Shown in pieces: positions 1-5,856 of a stretch of DNA of 12,938 nucleotides. Position 1 is the stretch's first letter. Each line of letters begins with the position of its first letter. Below the pieces are notes generated by a model. That model searched no databases. It was not told the origin of the DNA and saw nothing but the letters and a program-made list of their open reading frames with translations. Where the stretch lies: NCBI GenBank assembly GCA_043759735.1, contig JAYUQC010000088.1, positions 1 through 12,938 on the forward strand. The letters run 5' to 3'. Made by a program: the position numbers and the translations under genes. The DNA is from CAISIP01 sp043759735. Its GTDB lineage: Bacteria; Pseudomonadota; Gammaproteobacteria; Burkholderiales; Burkholderiaceae_C.

Positions 1-1
1 G

Positions 2-595
2 CAGTCGGGTTTTGCGCTCGGCGGGCGCCGGGTCCAGGCTACGGTGATGTTTTCCGACATCCGCAGTTTCACCTCGCTGGTGGAGTCGCAACCTCCCGAG
101 GAAACGATCGAACTGCTCAACACCTACTACACGCTGATGTTCGACGCCATCAGCGGGCACGGCGGCGTGGTGAACCAGATGATCGGCGACGGGCTGATGG
201 CCATCTTTGGTGCGCCGCAGGCCCTTGACGACGCGCCGCTGGCTGCGGTGCGCGCGGCGCTGGACATGGTGGAGATGATCGAGCTGTTCAATGTTGAACG
301 CACCGCCGGCGACAAGGAACCGATCCGCATTGGCATCGGCATTGCGTCGGGCGAGGTCGTCGCGGGCTACACCGGTACCCAGCAGCGCGCCACCTACACC
401 TGCATCGGCGACACCGTCAACCTCGCGGCGCGGCTGGAGGCGTACACCAAGGAGGCGCGGCGCGGCATCCTGATCGACGGGGAAACCCGCACCGCATTGG
501 GAGACAAGGTGGCGCTGGACAAGCTGGGCGAGGTGCTGTTCAAGGGCAAGTCGGCTGCGGTGCCGGTATTTGCCGTGAAGGCGCAGGCGCAGTGA
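2..595 (+). CDS. Class III adenylate/guanylate cyclase, C-terminal catalytic domain (5' end outside window)
   Basis: The frame is open from base 2 and ends at a TGA at 593-595, leaving 197 residues of a longer protein that begins before the window. The fragment is a nearly complete class III nucleotide cyclase catalytic domain, which makes cAMP or cGMP from the nucleoside triphosphate. The first metal-binding aspartate lies in MFSDIRSFTSL (D19 of the fragment) and the second in GDGLMAIFGAP (D63). The purine-binding and transition-state segment CIGDTVNLAARLE supplies D137, N140 and R144. An aspartate at the D137 position is typical of adenylate cyclases, so cAMP is the likelier product. Active bacterial class III domains work as homodimers and usually have an N-terminal sensor or membrane part, which cannot be seen here. 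The GTG at base 44 and ATG at 47 are internal codons, since homology continues upstream of them. Confidence 0.93.
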   Translation, partial: QSGFALGGRRVQATVMFSDIRSFTSLVESQPPEETIELLNTYYTLMFDAISGHGGVVNQMIGDGLMAIFGAPQALDDAPLAAVRAALDMVEMIELFNVERTAGDKEPIRIGIGIASGEVVAGYTGTQQRATYTCIGDTVNLAARLEAYTKEARRGILIDGETRTALGDKVALDKLGEVLFKGKSAAVPVFAVKAQAQ

Positions 596-623
596 TGGGG
601 GGTCGGTGTTGGGGACAGAGCCA

Positions 624-902
624 GTGAGCGGCGTGCGGCGTCGATGGATGTGGTGTGGCTGGGGTACGGTGCTGGTTGGCGCTGCGCTGGCTCAGGACAC
701 GGGACGGCCGGCGCAGCCCTTGCCCTTGGCCTTGCCACCGGTGGCGCCGGCTCCCGGTCCCGGCAGGCTGGTTGTGAGCTGCGACCCCGGTGGCTGCTGG
801 GACGAGTTCGGCGTGCGCTACGACCGGGCCGACGCCGGAGTATTCATCCGCAAGGACGGCAGGAGCTGTGTCGCGGTGAAGGGCCGGATGCACTGCGAGT
901 GA
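624..902 (+). CDS. Small secreted cysteine-containing protein of unknown function
   Basis: This 92-residue product reads MSGVRRR, then a hydrophobic stretch, then ALA-QD, a convincing Sec signal peptide with cleavage near residue 23. The mature part has a proline-rich linker followed by a compact C-terminal motif, CDPGGCWDEFGVRYDRAD, then KDGRSC and MHCE, with four cysteines (C53, C58, C82, C91) that could form two disulphides in the periplasm. Small secreted proteins with a similar tail (CDPGGCWD, RYxRA, DGxxCxxV, MxC) recur in beta- and gammaproteobacteria as far as I recall; none has a role known to me. I chose the GTG at 624 because it gives a basic n-region directly before the hydrophobic core. 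A GTG at 606 would add six residues, including an acidic one. The gene lies 28 bases after the cyclase gene and may be co-transcribed. It converges with the crystallin gene, with only seven bases between their stop codons. Confidence 0.7.
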   Translation: MSGVRRRWMWCGWGTVLVGAALAQDTGRPAQPLPLALPPVAPAPGPGRLVVSCDPGGCWDEFGVRYDRADAGVFIRKDGRSCVAVKGRMHCE

Positions 903-909
903 TGCGGCG

Positions 910-2304
910 TCAGACCCGCGGCTCACCGTTGCGGTTGACGGTGATCGTCGGGCCCGGTTCGGATGTCATCTGGACCCGGTGTTCCTGACCGCGAAAGACA
1001 TAGCTCACGTCCCACAGGTCGGCGCGGGCCTGGGGCGGCGGCGTGGTGCAACGCTGCACGTCCTGGGTCTCGGGTTGCCCGTTGCGCCCGACTTGCGAGC
1101 CGATTGCACCACCCGCGACGGCGCCGCCGACGGTTGCCAGATCCCGCCCGCGGCCATCGCCCACCTGGTGGCCCAGGATGCCGCCGATGACGGCACCGAT
1201 GACGATCGCCGGAACATTGCGCCGGTTCTCCCGCACCACCGCTTCGCTTTCGACCCAGCAGCGCTGCTCGGGTGTCTGCACCACCGCCCGCACCGCCGTG
1301 ACCTCGGCCTGAAACAGCCGCTCGCCACCGCGCCGGCGCGGGTCGTACGGCCGCGGCATGGTCGCTCTAGCAGCAGCGCGATTGTCACGCTGATGCAGGT
1401 CGCGGCCGACGATGCGCGCCGACGAAACCTGATTGTCCAGGCCCATCGACGCCAGCGACGGATACTGGCCCTGGCGCAGCACCACGCACGGTCCGCTGAA
1501 CCCGCCATCGCGGCACAATTCCCACGGGCCGCCAAAGACCTGAACCGACGAGCTGCGGTCATTCACGCCGGACTGGCGCAGGTCGGCCAGTTCATCCTGG
1601 ATGGCAAACGAGCGACCGCGAAAGCCGTCCTGCTCGAAAAATACCAGCTTGGGTGGCGCGGCGCCAGGGCCGTTGTCACGAACCAGCGCGCGGATCGAGG
1701 TCACACGGTTGTCGAGCGACAGCGCGCTCAGCGACGGATACTGACCGGCGCGCAGCACGGCACAAGGGCCGGCGAAGCCGCCGTCCCTGCAGATCTCCCA
1801 ATGCGCGCCGAATACCTCGACCGAGGAGATCCGGTCATTGAATCCGCTGCGGCTCAGGTCGGCGATGTCTTCCTGCACCGTCAGGGCGCGTCCTCGGAAA
1901 CCTTCGTTCTCGTATGCGACGACACGGCTGTCGTTGGCCGCCGGCACCACCGGCGGGAGCTGTGCCGCGGGTTCTTCTACCCGGGCCAGCGCCTGGGCGG
2001 ACGAAATGCGGTTGTTCAGGCCGACGGCGCCCAGTGTCGGATATCGGCCGGGCCGCAATACGGCGCAGCGTCCGTTGAAACGGGCGTCTTCGCATATCTG
2101 CCAGCGCTCGCCCGGCTCTCCGCCAACGATGACCGAGGATGCGCTGTCATTGAATCCGAAGCGTGTGAAGTCGCCGATCTGGCGCTGTGTCGTGAACGAT
2201 TCGCCCTGGAACTGCTCGCGCTCGTAAAAAGTGATCTGCGCAGCGGCGTGCCCGGCCAGGGTCGCGACGGCGATCGATACGATGCGCTTGACGGATTTTT
2301 TCAT
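910..2304 (-). CDS. Secreted triple beta/gamma-crystallin protein with C-terminal glycine zipper
   Basis: This 464-residue protein starts with a signal peptide (MKKSVKRIVSIAVATLAGHA, cleavage near residue 22). Three beta/gamma-crystallin modules follow at about 24-108, 128-208 and 219-301. Each has two calcium motifs of the N/D-N/D-x-x-S/T-S type: NDSASS (52), NNRISS (97), NDRISS (156), DNRVTS (198), NDRSSS (248) and DNQVSS (290). All six look intact. Each module also has a conserved cysteine pair, as in WEICRDGGFAGPC. After an arginine-rich linker comes a glycine-zipper segment at about 365-406 (IGAVIGGILGHQVGDG, then GGAVAGGAIGSQVG), as in 17-kDa surface antigen and SlyB-like outer-membrane proteins, then a short tail. 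The expected site is the periplasm or outer membrane, with calcium-stabilised modules and a zipper that inserts or oligomerises. The start is supported by AAGGAAA upstream of the ATG. The calcium-type lipoprotein gene lies upstream on the same strand. No enzyme activity is implied. Confidence 0.9.
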   Translation of the reverse strand: MKKSVKRIVSIAVATLAGHAAAQITFYEREQFQGESFTTQRQIGDFTRFGFNDSASSVIVGGEPGERWQICEDARFNGRCAVLRPGRYPTLGAVGLNNRISSAQALARVEEPAAQLPPVVPAANDSRVVAYENEGFRGRALTVQEDIADLSRSGFNDRISSVEVFGAHWEICRDGGFAGPCAVLRAGQYPSLSALSLDNRVTSIRALVRDNGPGAAPPKLVFFEQDGFRGRSFAIQDELADLRQSGVNDRSSSVQVFGGPWELCRDGGFSGPCVVLRQGQYPSLASMGLDNQVSSARIVGRDLHQRDNRAAARATMPRPYDPRRRGGERLFQAEVTAVRAVVQTPEQRCWVESEAVVRENRRNVPAIVIGAVIGGILGHQVGDGRGRDLATVGGAVAGGAIGSQVGRNGQPETQDVQRCTTPPPQARADLWDVSYVFRGQEHRVQMTSEPGPTITVNRNGEPRV

Positions 2305-2314
2305 GGTGTTTCCT

Positions 2315-2360
2315 TATGGGATGCCCGGCGATTCGCCAAGCAGTGACAGTATGGGATGCC
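2315..2360. repeat. Pair of 11-bp direct repeats (TATGGGATGCC) in the crystallin leader
   Basis: TATGGGATGCC occurs at 2315-2325 and again at 2350-2360, exactly 35 bases apart, a little over three helical turns. One copy lies next to the crystallin gene's ribosome-binding site and the other overlaps the edge of its proposed -10 element. The repeat could be an operator for a dimeric regulator or the trace of a small duplication. The exact repeat is observed; any function is a guess. Confidence 0.5.
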
Positions 2361-2374
2361 TGCTGGGACGCCAA
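2346..2374 (-). promoter_or_regulatory. Candidate sigma-70 promoter of the crystallin gene
   Basis: Read on the minus strand, TTGGCG (2374-2369) and TACTGT (2351-2346) are separated by 17 bases. This would place the transcript start roughly 35 bases upstream of the crystallin ATG. Match quality is moderate, and position and spacing are the main support. Confidence 0.35.
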
Positions 2375-2396
2375 CAGCGGACAAAGGCGCCATCGC

Positions 2397-2416
2397 GCGT
2401 AGCGGATGTCCTACGC
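2397..2416 (-). terminator. Small stem-loop after the lipoprotein gene
   Basis: GCGTAG (2397-2402) and CTACGC (2411-2416) are perfect complements around an eight-base loop, 28 bases past the lipoprotein stop and just before the candidate crystallin promoter. No run of T follows on the minus strand, so it is a weak or factor-dependent terminator at best. Its position between the two genes is the main argument. Confidence 0.25.
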
Positions 2417-2444
2417 AACGGGGATGCGCGAGCGAAACCTGCTG

Positions 2445-2735
2445 TCAACGGCGCCAGCGATTGCCTGGTTGGCGGTCGTAGTGGTTCGTGACACCATCGC
2501 CATCGCGGTCGCGGTCATACCGGTTACCGACGCCGTCGCCATCTCGGTCGCGCCGGTTGCCGCCGCGGTAGGCCGGGCGGACATAGACCGTGGCCAGCGC
2601 CACGACAACCGGCGCAGGCTGCACATAGACGGTGGCCCCCGGCGGGCCGTACACGGCGCCGTGGCCGACAGGTGTATAGACGGCGCAGCCGGTCAGCCCG
2701 GCCAGTGTGACAGGAAGGGCAAGCAACCATTTCAT
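2445..2735 (-). CDS. Small lipoprotein with two aspartate-rich calcium-type repeats
   Basis: This 96-residue product starts MKWLLALPVTLAGLTGCAVY, a lipoprotein signal with lipobox L14-T15-G16-C17, so it should be lipid-anchored at the cell envelope. The middle is rich in valine, proline and tyrosine. The C-terminal part carries two tandem copies of DRDGDGVxNxYD (residues 63-74 and 76-87, period 13), which resemble thrombospondin type 3 and other DxDxDG calcium loops; a basic tail (GNRWRR) follows. I chose the ATG at 2735 because AAGGAG sits upstream at good spacing and the signal peptide starts there. The frame extends further upstream, but without signal-like sequence. The gene lies 140 bases upstream of the crystallin gene on the same strand, so the two may share a calcium-related envelope role. 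That link is inferred; calcium binding by so short a repeat array is likely but unproven. Confidence 0.82.
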   Translation of the reverse strand: MKWLLALPVTLAGLTGCAVYTPVGHGAVYGPPGATVYVQPAPVVVALATVYVRPAYRGGNRRDRDGDGVGNRYDRDRDGDGVTNHYDRQPGNRWRR

Positions 2736-2820
2736 TGGAGTCTCCTTGGGTGGTGCCAGACCCATGAGGGTCCGGTGTCGCCATTGAAGCTGCGGACTGT
2801 GTCGGCCGCACATCCCATCG

Positions 2821-3456
2821 GTGTCTGGTTGTAAGGCTTATGCCGAGCTTGCTTGCCGCAAGTGCCGCCGGCCTGATCTGGCGACGTGCCTGGCGCGCGG
2901 TGCACCAGAGAGCTGCGCTGCAAAGGGGGCCGGCTGGGTCGGCGAATACATCCAGAGCGGCAACTACAAGGGTACGGTCGAGTCGTTCAGCCTGCGTTCG
3001 GTGCGCCTGCGCCACCACCGCGGTCCGGTCCATACCGTGCCGTTCGGTGAACTGGGCGCGGTCCAGAACATGAGCCGTGACTGGGTGATCGACAAGCTCT
3101 CGATCGGCATCACCTACGACAGCAACCTGGAAACGGCGCGCAAGCTGATCAAGAAAATCGGCCAGGACCTGGCGGCGGACCCGGAGATGGGCCCCAACAT
3201 CCTGGAGCCGCTCAAAATGCAGGGTGTCGAACAGTTCGGCGATTTTGCGATCCAGATCCGCATGAAGATGATGACCCGCCCCGGCGAGCAGTTCGTGGTA
3301 CGGGGCAAGGCCTACGCGCTGATCAAGACCGCGTTCGACGCCAACGGCATCAAGTTCGCTTTCCCGACGGTGCAGGTGGCCGGTGGCACCGACGCGTCGG
3401 TAGCTGCGGCGGCGCAGAACATGCTGAATGCGGGCAAGGTGCCGGCACCGACCTGA
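2821..3456 (+). pseudogene. MscS-type mechanosensitive channel, C-terminal remnant lacking the membrane domain
   Basis: From about 2938 to the stop at 3454-3456 the frame encodes the cytoplasmic half of a MscS-family channel. The end of the beta domain is visible (VGEYIQSGNYKGTVESFSLR, then VPFGELGAVQNMSRDW), then the alpha/beta domain (DKLSIGITYDSNLETARK, later EQFVVRGKAYALIKTAFDANGI). Full family members place several transmembrane helices, including the pore helix, directly before this point. Here the preceding 38 codons (from a GTG at 2821) are cysteine- and arginine-rich, hydrophilic and unlike any channel sequence, and no convincing ribosome-binding site precedes them. Similarity therefore begins abruptly near 2938, as expected after a deletion or rearrangement that removed the 5' part. 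The retained part shows no internal stop or frameshift, so the loss may be recent. A short cytoplasmic protein could still be made, but it could not form a channel. Confidence 0.75.
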
Positions 3457-3476
3457 GGTTGCCAGCCGCGGACATT

Positions 3477-3512
3477 GCCGAGCGCGACCGCCCAGACGGT
3501 CTTGGACTCGGC
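3477..3512. terminator. Nested stem-loop between convergent genes
   Basis: An outer stem, GCCGAG (3477-3482) with CTCGGC (3507-3512), encloses an inner stem, GACCG (3486-3490) with CGGTC (3497-3501), around a six-base loop. It sits 20 bases after the MscS remnant stop and 28 bases beyond the nuclease stop, the right place for a bidirectional terminator. There is no T tract on either side, so efficiency is uncertain. Confidence 0.4.
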
Positions 3513-3540
3513 GCCCGATTGCTCCGGCCGGTGTGTACGT

Positions 3541-5445
3541 TCAAGCCTGCCGCTGGCGCCTGCGCCGCACGAACGCGCCCATGACACCCAGCCCGGCCAG
3601 CAACATCGCGTAGGTTTCAGGCTCCGGAACCGGCGCCAATGCAAACGTCAGCAGGGTGGGGTCATGGTCTGACAACTGGTCGCTGAACTCTGAATTGGCA
3701 TGTACCACGTCGTACACCAGCGCCCCGTTCGCAACCAGGTTGGGTGACACGAACATGTGGTCCAGCGCCTGCAGGTTGCCTTCGAAGTTGTAGGTATGGC
3801 GCTCGCCCTCGGGCAACGTGTTGGTCAGGTTGATCAGGCCTGCCGCATACAGCGGTGCCAGGGTATCGGCGAACTGGAAGTCGTTCAGGTCACCGGCGAC
3901 GATCACATTCGCGTTCGGGTTGATGCCCAGCACACCGGCGACGAAACTGCCGACCGCCTGCGCCTGCGCCAGACGCTGGGTTGCGCTCGACAGTATGGGC
4001 GCCTGGGTTTTGCCGAACAGCGGCTGGTCGCCGCCCTTGCTGTTGAAATGGTTGCTCACGACGATGATCTGCTGGCCATCGACGGTGAATTCCACCACCA
4101 ATGGCTTGCGGCTGTTGGCGAAGGCAGCATTGGTCGGGTCGATGCGGCCAGCGCCCAGGTTCAGCTGGACTTGTCCGCCAGGCCCGGCAGTGGCGCTTAT
4201 TGCATCCAGTGCGCCGCCGACTGCGCCCGAGAAACTGACCCGCGCGGTCTCATACAGAAACGCCTGTCGAATGTTGCCGCCGGGTTGGCCACCGTCAGCG
4301 CCATCGACCGGGTTGACCGTGACGAACTGGTAGTTGCGTCCTGTCTGCGCGTTGAGTTCGGTGGCCAGGCGCCCCAGCGTGATGTCGGAGGCGACGGTGC
4401 CGTTGTTGGTGGCGCCGTTGTTGTCCTGTACCTCTTGCAGCGATATGAGATGGGGCGCACCAAGGGAATCCTTGATTTGTGCTGCGATGGCCACGATCCG
4501 GGCATCGGTGGCGTTGCCACCCAGGTTTTCGACGTTGTAGCTGGCCACGCCGATGCGACCGGCGGGGATGGCCACCGCTTCGCGTGTCAACGTATTCGAG
4601 CTGACGTTTACCGCCTGCGTCAGGTTGAGCTTGAAATTGCCGAAGCTGTAGTCCAGCACGCCCACAATGCCCTGCAGTTGCGCGCCGCTGTGCACCGTAG
4701 GCGTTGTCATCAATCGGTCGTCGAGCTGGAAGCGCTGGCCATTGAACTGGCCCGGTCCAACCACGACGCCGCCACGGGGAGCCGTGATGATGCCCGCGGC
4801 ACCGACTTGGGCACTGGCTATCACGGGTATTTCCCCGAACGAATTGCGCGGTCCGACCGACACGGCAGAGGGAATGCTCACGCGCATTCCCTCCAGGGAC
4901 TCATAAAAATCGATCGCATATTGCGCCGGATTCAACAGGTAGCCCGGCGCGGTCTCTACATTGCCGACATTGGGTGCGATGGTGCTGGGCGGCAGGAATC
5001 CCGCGCCGATCACGGTTGCAGCAGGCAGGGCATTGCCGGACGAGGTGGCCGACCAGGTGGCAAAAGCCGAAAACGCGCTGCCGGCATTGATCTGAGTCGT
5101 TGTCAGGTTGTTCAAGCCGCCGCCGCCGCCGGGACGAAACTCCTGCAGTTGACCCGTGACCAGCACCGCATCGCCTATCAGCGGTTTGCTCAGGCTGCTG
5201 CCGCGAAATACGTAGATCGCATCGGAGGTCAGCGCTTTGCCGTCGCCAAGGTCCTGCATCCAGAAGCCGTTGTTTTCAACCGCCGTCACGAATCCCGCAA
5301 TGTTGTTGACGCGCGAATTGGCAAACGATGACAGATGCGCGCTGCCTTGCAATGTGCCAATCAGTTGGGCATGCGCGCCATGCGCGGCCGCAAGCAGCAG
5401 CGCGGCGGCCAGAGCGCCAAGACGGAAATGGTTTGGTGTGAACAT
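3541..5445 (-). CDS. Secreted ExeM/NucH-type endonuclease with PEP-CTERM anchor
   Basis: This 634-residue protein has a signal peptide (ALAAALLLAAAHGAHA, cleavage near residue 27). An N-terminal OB-fold-like region follows at about 45-105 (NIAGFVTAVENNGFWMQD, then GDAVLVTGQLQEF), a likely nucleic-acid-binding part. The endonuclease/exonuclease/phosphatase domain spans about 298-602. Its catalytic signatures are SYNVENL (N304), QEVQD (E338), NIRQAFLY, SNHFNSKGGD (H466, N468), GDLND (D519, N521), LDH (562-563) and SDHDP (D593, H594). The tail is a PEP-CTERM signal: VPEP at 606-609, a hydrophobic helix, then RRRR at 627-630. Exosortase/archaeosortase systems recognise such tails, so the nuclease is probably processed and held at the surface or in exopolymer. 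It likely degrades extracellular DNA for nutrients or matrix turnover. I chose the ATG at 5445 for its AGGAG and signal peptide; the frame runs 87 codons further upstream without coding character. Confidence 0.92.
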   Translation of the reverse strand: MFTPNHFRLGALAAALLLAAAHGAHAQLIGTLQGSAHLSSFANSRVNNIAGFVTAVENNGFWMQDLGDGKALTSDAIYVFRGSSLSKPLIGDAVLVTGQLQEFRPGGGGGLNNLTTTQINAGSAFSAFATWSATSSGNALPAATVIGAGFLPPSTIAPNVGNVETAPGYLLNPAQYAIDFYESLEGMRVSIPSAVSVGPRNSFGEIPVIASAQVGAAGIITAPRGGVVVGPGQFNGQRFQLDDRLMTTPTVHSGAQLQGIVGVLDYSFGNFKLNLTQAVNVSSNTLTREAVAIPAGRIGVASYNVENLGGNATDARIVAIAAQIKDSLGAPHLISLQEVQDNNGATNNGTVASDITLGRLATELNAQTGRNYQFVTVNPVDGADGGQPGGNIRQAFLYETARVSFSGAVGGALDAISATAGPGGQVQLNLGAGRIDPTNAAFANSRKPLVVEFTVDGQQIIVVSNHFNSKGGDQPLFGKTQAPILSSATQRLAQAQAVGSFVAGVLGINPNANVIVAGDLNDFQFADTLAPLYAAGLINLTNTLPEGERHTYNFEGNLQALDHMFVSPNLVANGALVYDVVHANSEFSDQLSDHDPTLLTFALAPVPEPETYAMLLAGLGVMGAFVRRRRQRQA

Positions 5446-5569
5446 GGTGACAACTCCTGCAAATGGGGTCAAAGGGAAGGGATGGGTGAAACGGACGCCA
5501 CGGCGTCGGCAGGCCGACAAGAAAACGCCGGGCCGCTCCCAAGTTTTCAGGGCCAATGTGGTCTTGATC

Positions 5570-5599
5570 ATGCTATTGGTGAAAGTGAGGTGGGTTGAA
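5570..5599 (-). promoter_or_regulatory. Weak candidate promoter for the nuclease gene
   Basis: On the minus strand TTCAAC (5599-5594) and TAGCAT (5575-5570) are 18 bases apart, about 125 bases upstream of the nuclease ATG. Both hexamers match the sigma-70 consensus only partly, so this is a suggestion. Confidence 0.2.
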
Positions 5600-5625
5600 C
5601 GGCGTGGGCAGGAGCATGGCTTTCG

Positions 5626-5637
5626 GCCTCGCGAGGC
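5626..5637. promoter_or_regulatory. Perfect 12-bp palindrome, possible operator
   Basis: GCCTCGCGAGGC reads the same on both strands and lies about 180 bases upstream of the nuclease start, just upstream of the weak promoter candidate. It could bind a dimeric regulator. In GC-rich DNA such a palindrome can also arise by chance. Confidence 0.25.
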
Positions 5638-5651
5638 GCAATTCATCATCG

Positions 5652-5669
5652 ATGGGCGGGGTCGCCCAT
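5652..5669. repeat. Inverted repeat with 4-base loop
   Basis: ATGGGCG (5652-5658) and CGCCCAT (5663-5669) are exact complements around GGGT. The element lies 14 bases from the palindrome at 5626-5637, so the two may form one regulatory patch upstream of the nuclease gene. Function is not known. Confidence 0.35.
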
Positions 5670-5824
5670 TGCATAGGGGTTTGCCCGCAAGCACATGATG
5701 ATGCACCTTTATGACAGAGGTGAATGGATGCGGGTGGGTCGATCGGCCTATTGACGAACTGCGACGGTTTGGCCTGGCACGAGTCGTCCTTTTGGGGCAA
5801 GAAACCCTACGGCGGTTGGACCCA

Positions 5825-5849
5825 TTGGCCGCGCTGGCACCGCGGCCAA
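5825..5849 (-). terminator. Strong stem-loop after the penicillin-binding protein gene
   Basis: TTGGCCGCG (5825-5833) and CGCGGCCAA (5841-5849) form a perfect 9-bp stem with a 7-base loop, starting 7 bases after the stop codon of the penicillin-binding protein gene. No T tract follows on the minus strand. The position and strength still make a transcript end or 3' stabiliser likely. Confidence 0.45.
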
Positions 5850-5856
5850 CCCGGGA

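Larger units (their letters stand above)
5446..5856. other. 411-base non-coding stretch upstream of the nuclease gene
   Basis: No convincing gene was found here on either strand; the open frames lack family resemblance and good starts. The stretch holds the leader of the nuclease gene and the 3' flank of the penicillin-binding protein gene. It contains three notable inverted repeats: a 12-base perfect palindrome at 5626-5637, a 7-bp stem with a 4-base loop at 5652-5669, and a 9-bp stem at 5825-5849. No sigma-54 type TGGCA-N7-TGC element facing the nuclease was found. Confidence 0.6.

Noticed and set aside
979..2346. Long plus-strand open frame antisense to the crystallin gene (455 codons)
   Set aside because: It follows the codon phase of a well-supported minus-strand gene in high-GC DNA and its product has no domain, repeat or signal of its own.
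2736..2937. A mobile element at the MscS breakpoint
   Set aside because: No transposase, terminal inverted repeats or target duplication could be seen in this short stretch.
3757..5331. Long plus-strand open frame antisense to the nuclease gene (524 codons)
   Set aside because: The minus-strand product has a complete catalytic motif set, signal peptide and PEP-CTERM tail; the plus-strand product resembles nothing and is typical of a GC-rich antisense frame.
5836..5850. TGGCAC resembling a sigma-54 -24 element
   Set aside because: It is part of the perfect 9-bp stem-loop and has no TTGC at the -12 position on the proper spacing; it also faces away from the nuclease gene.
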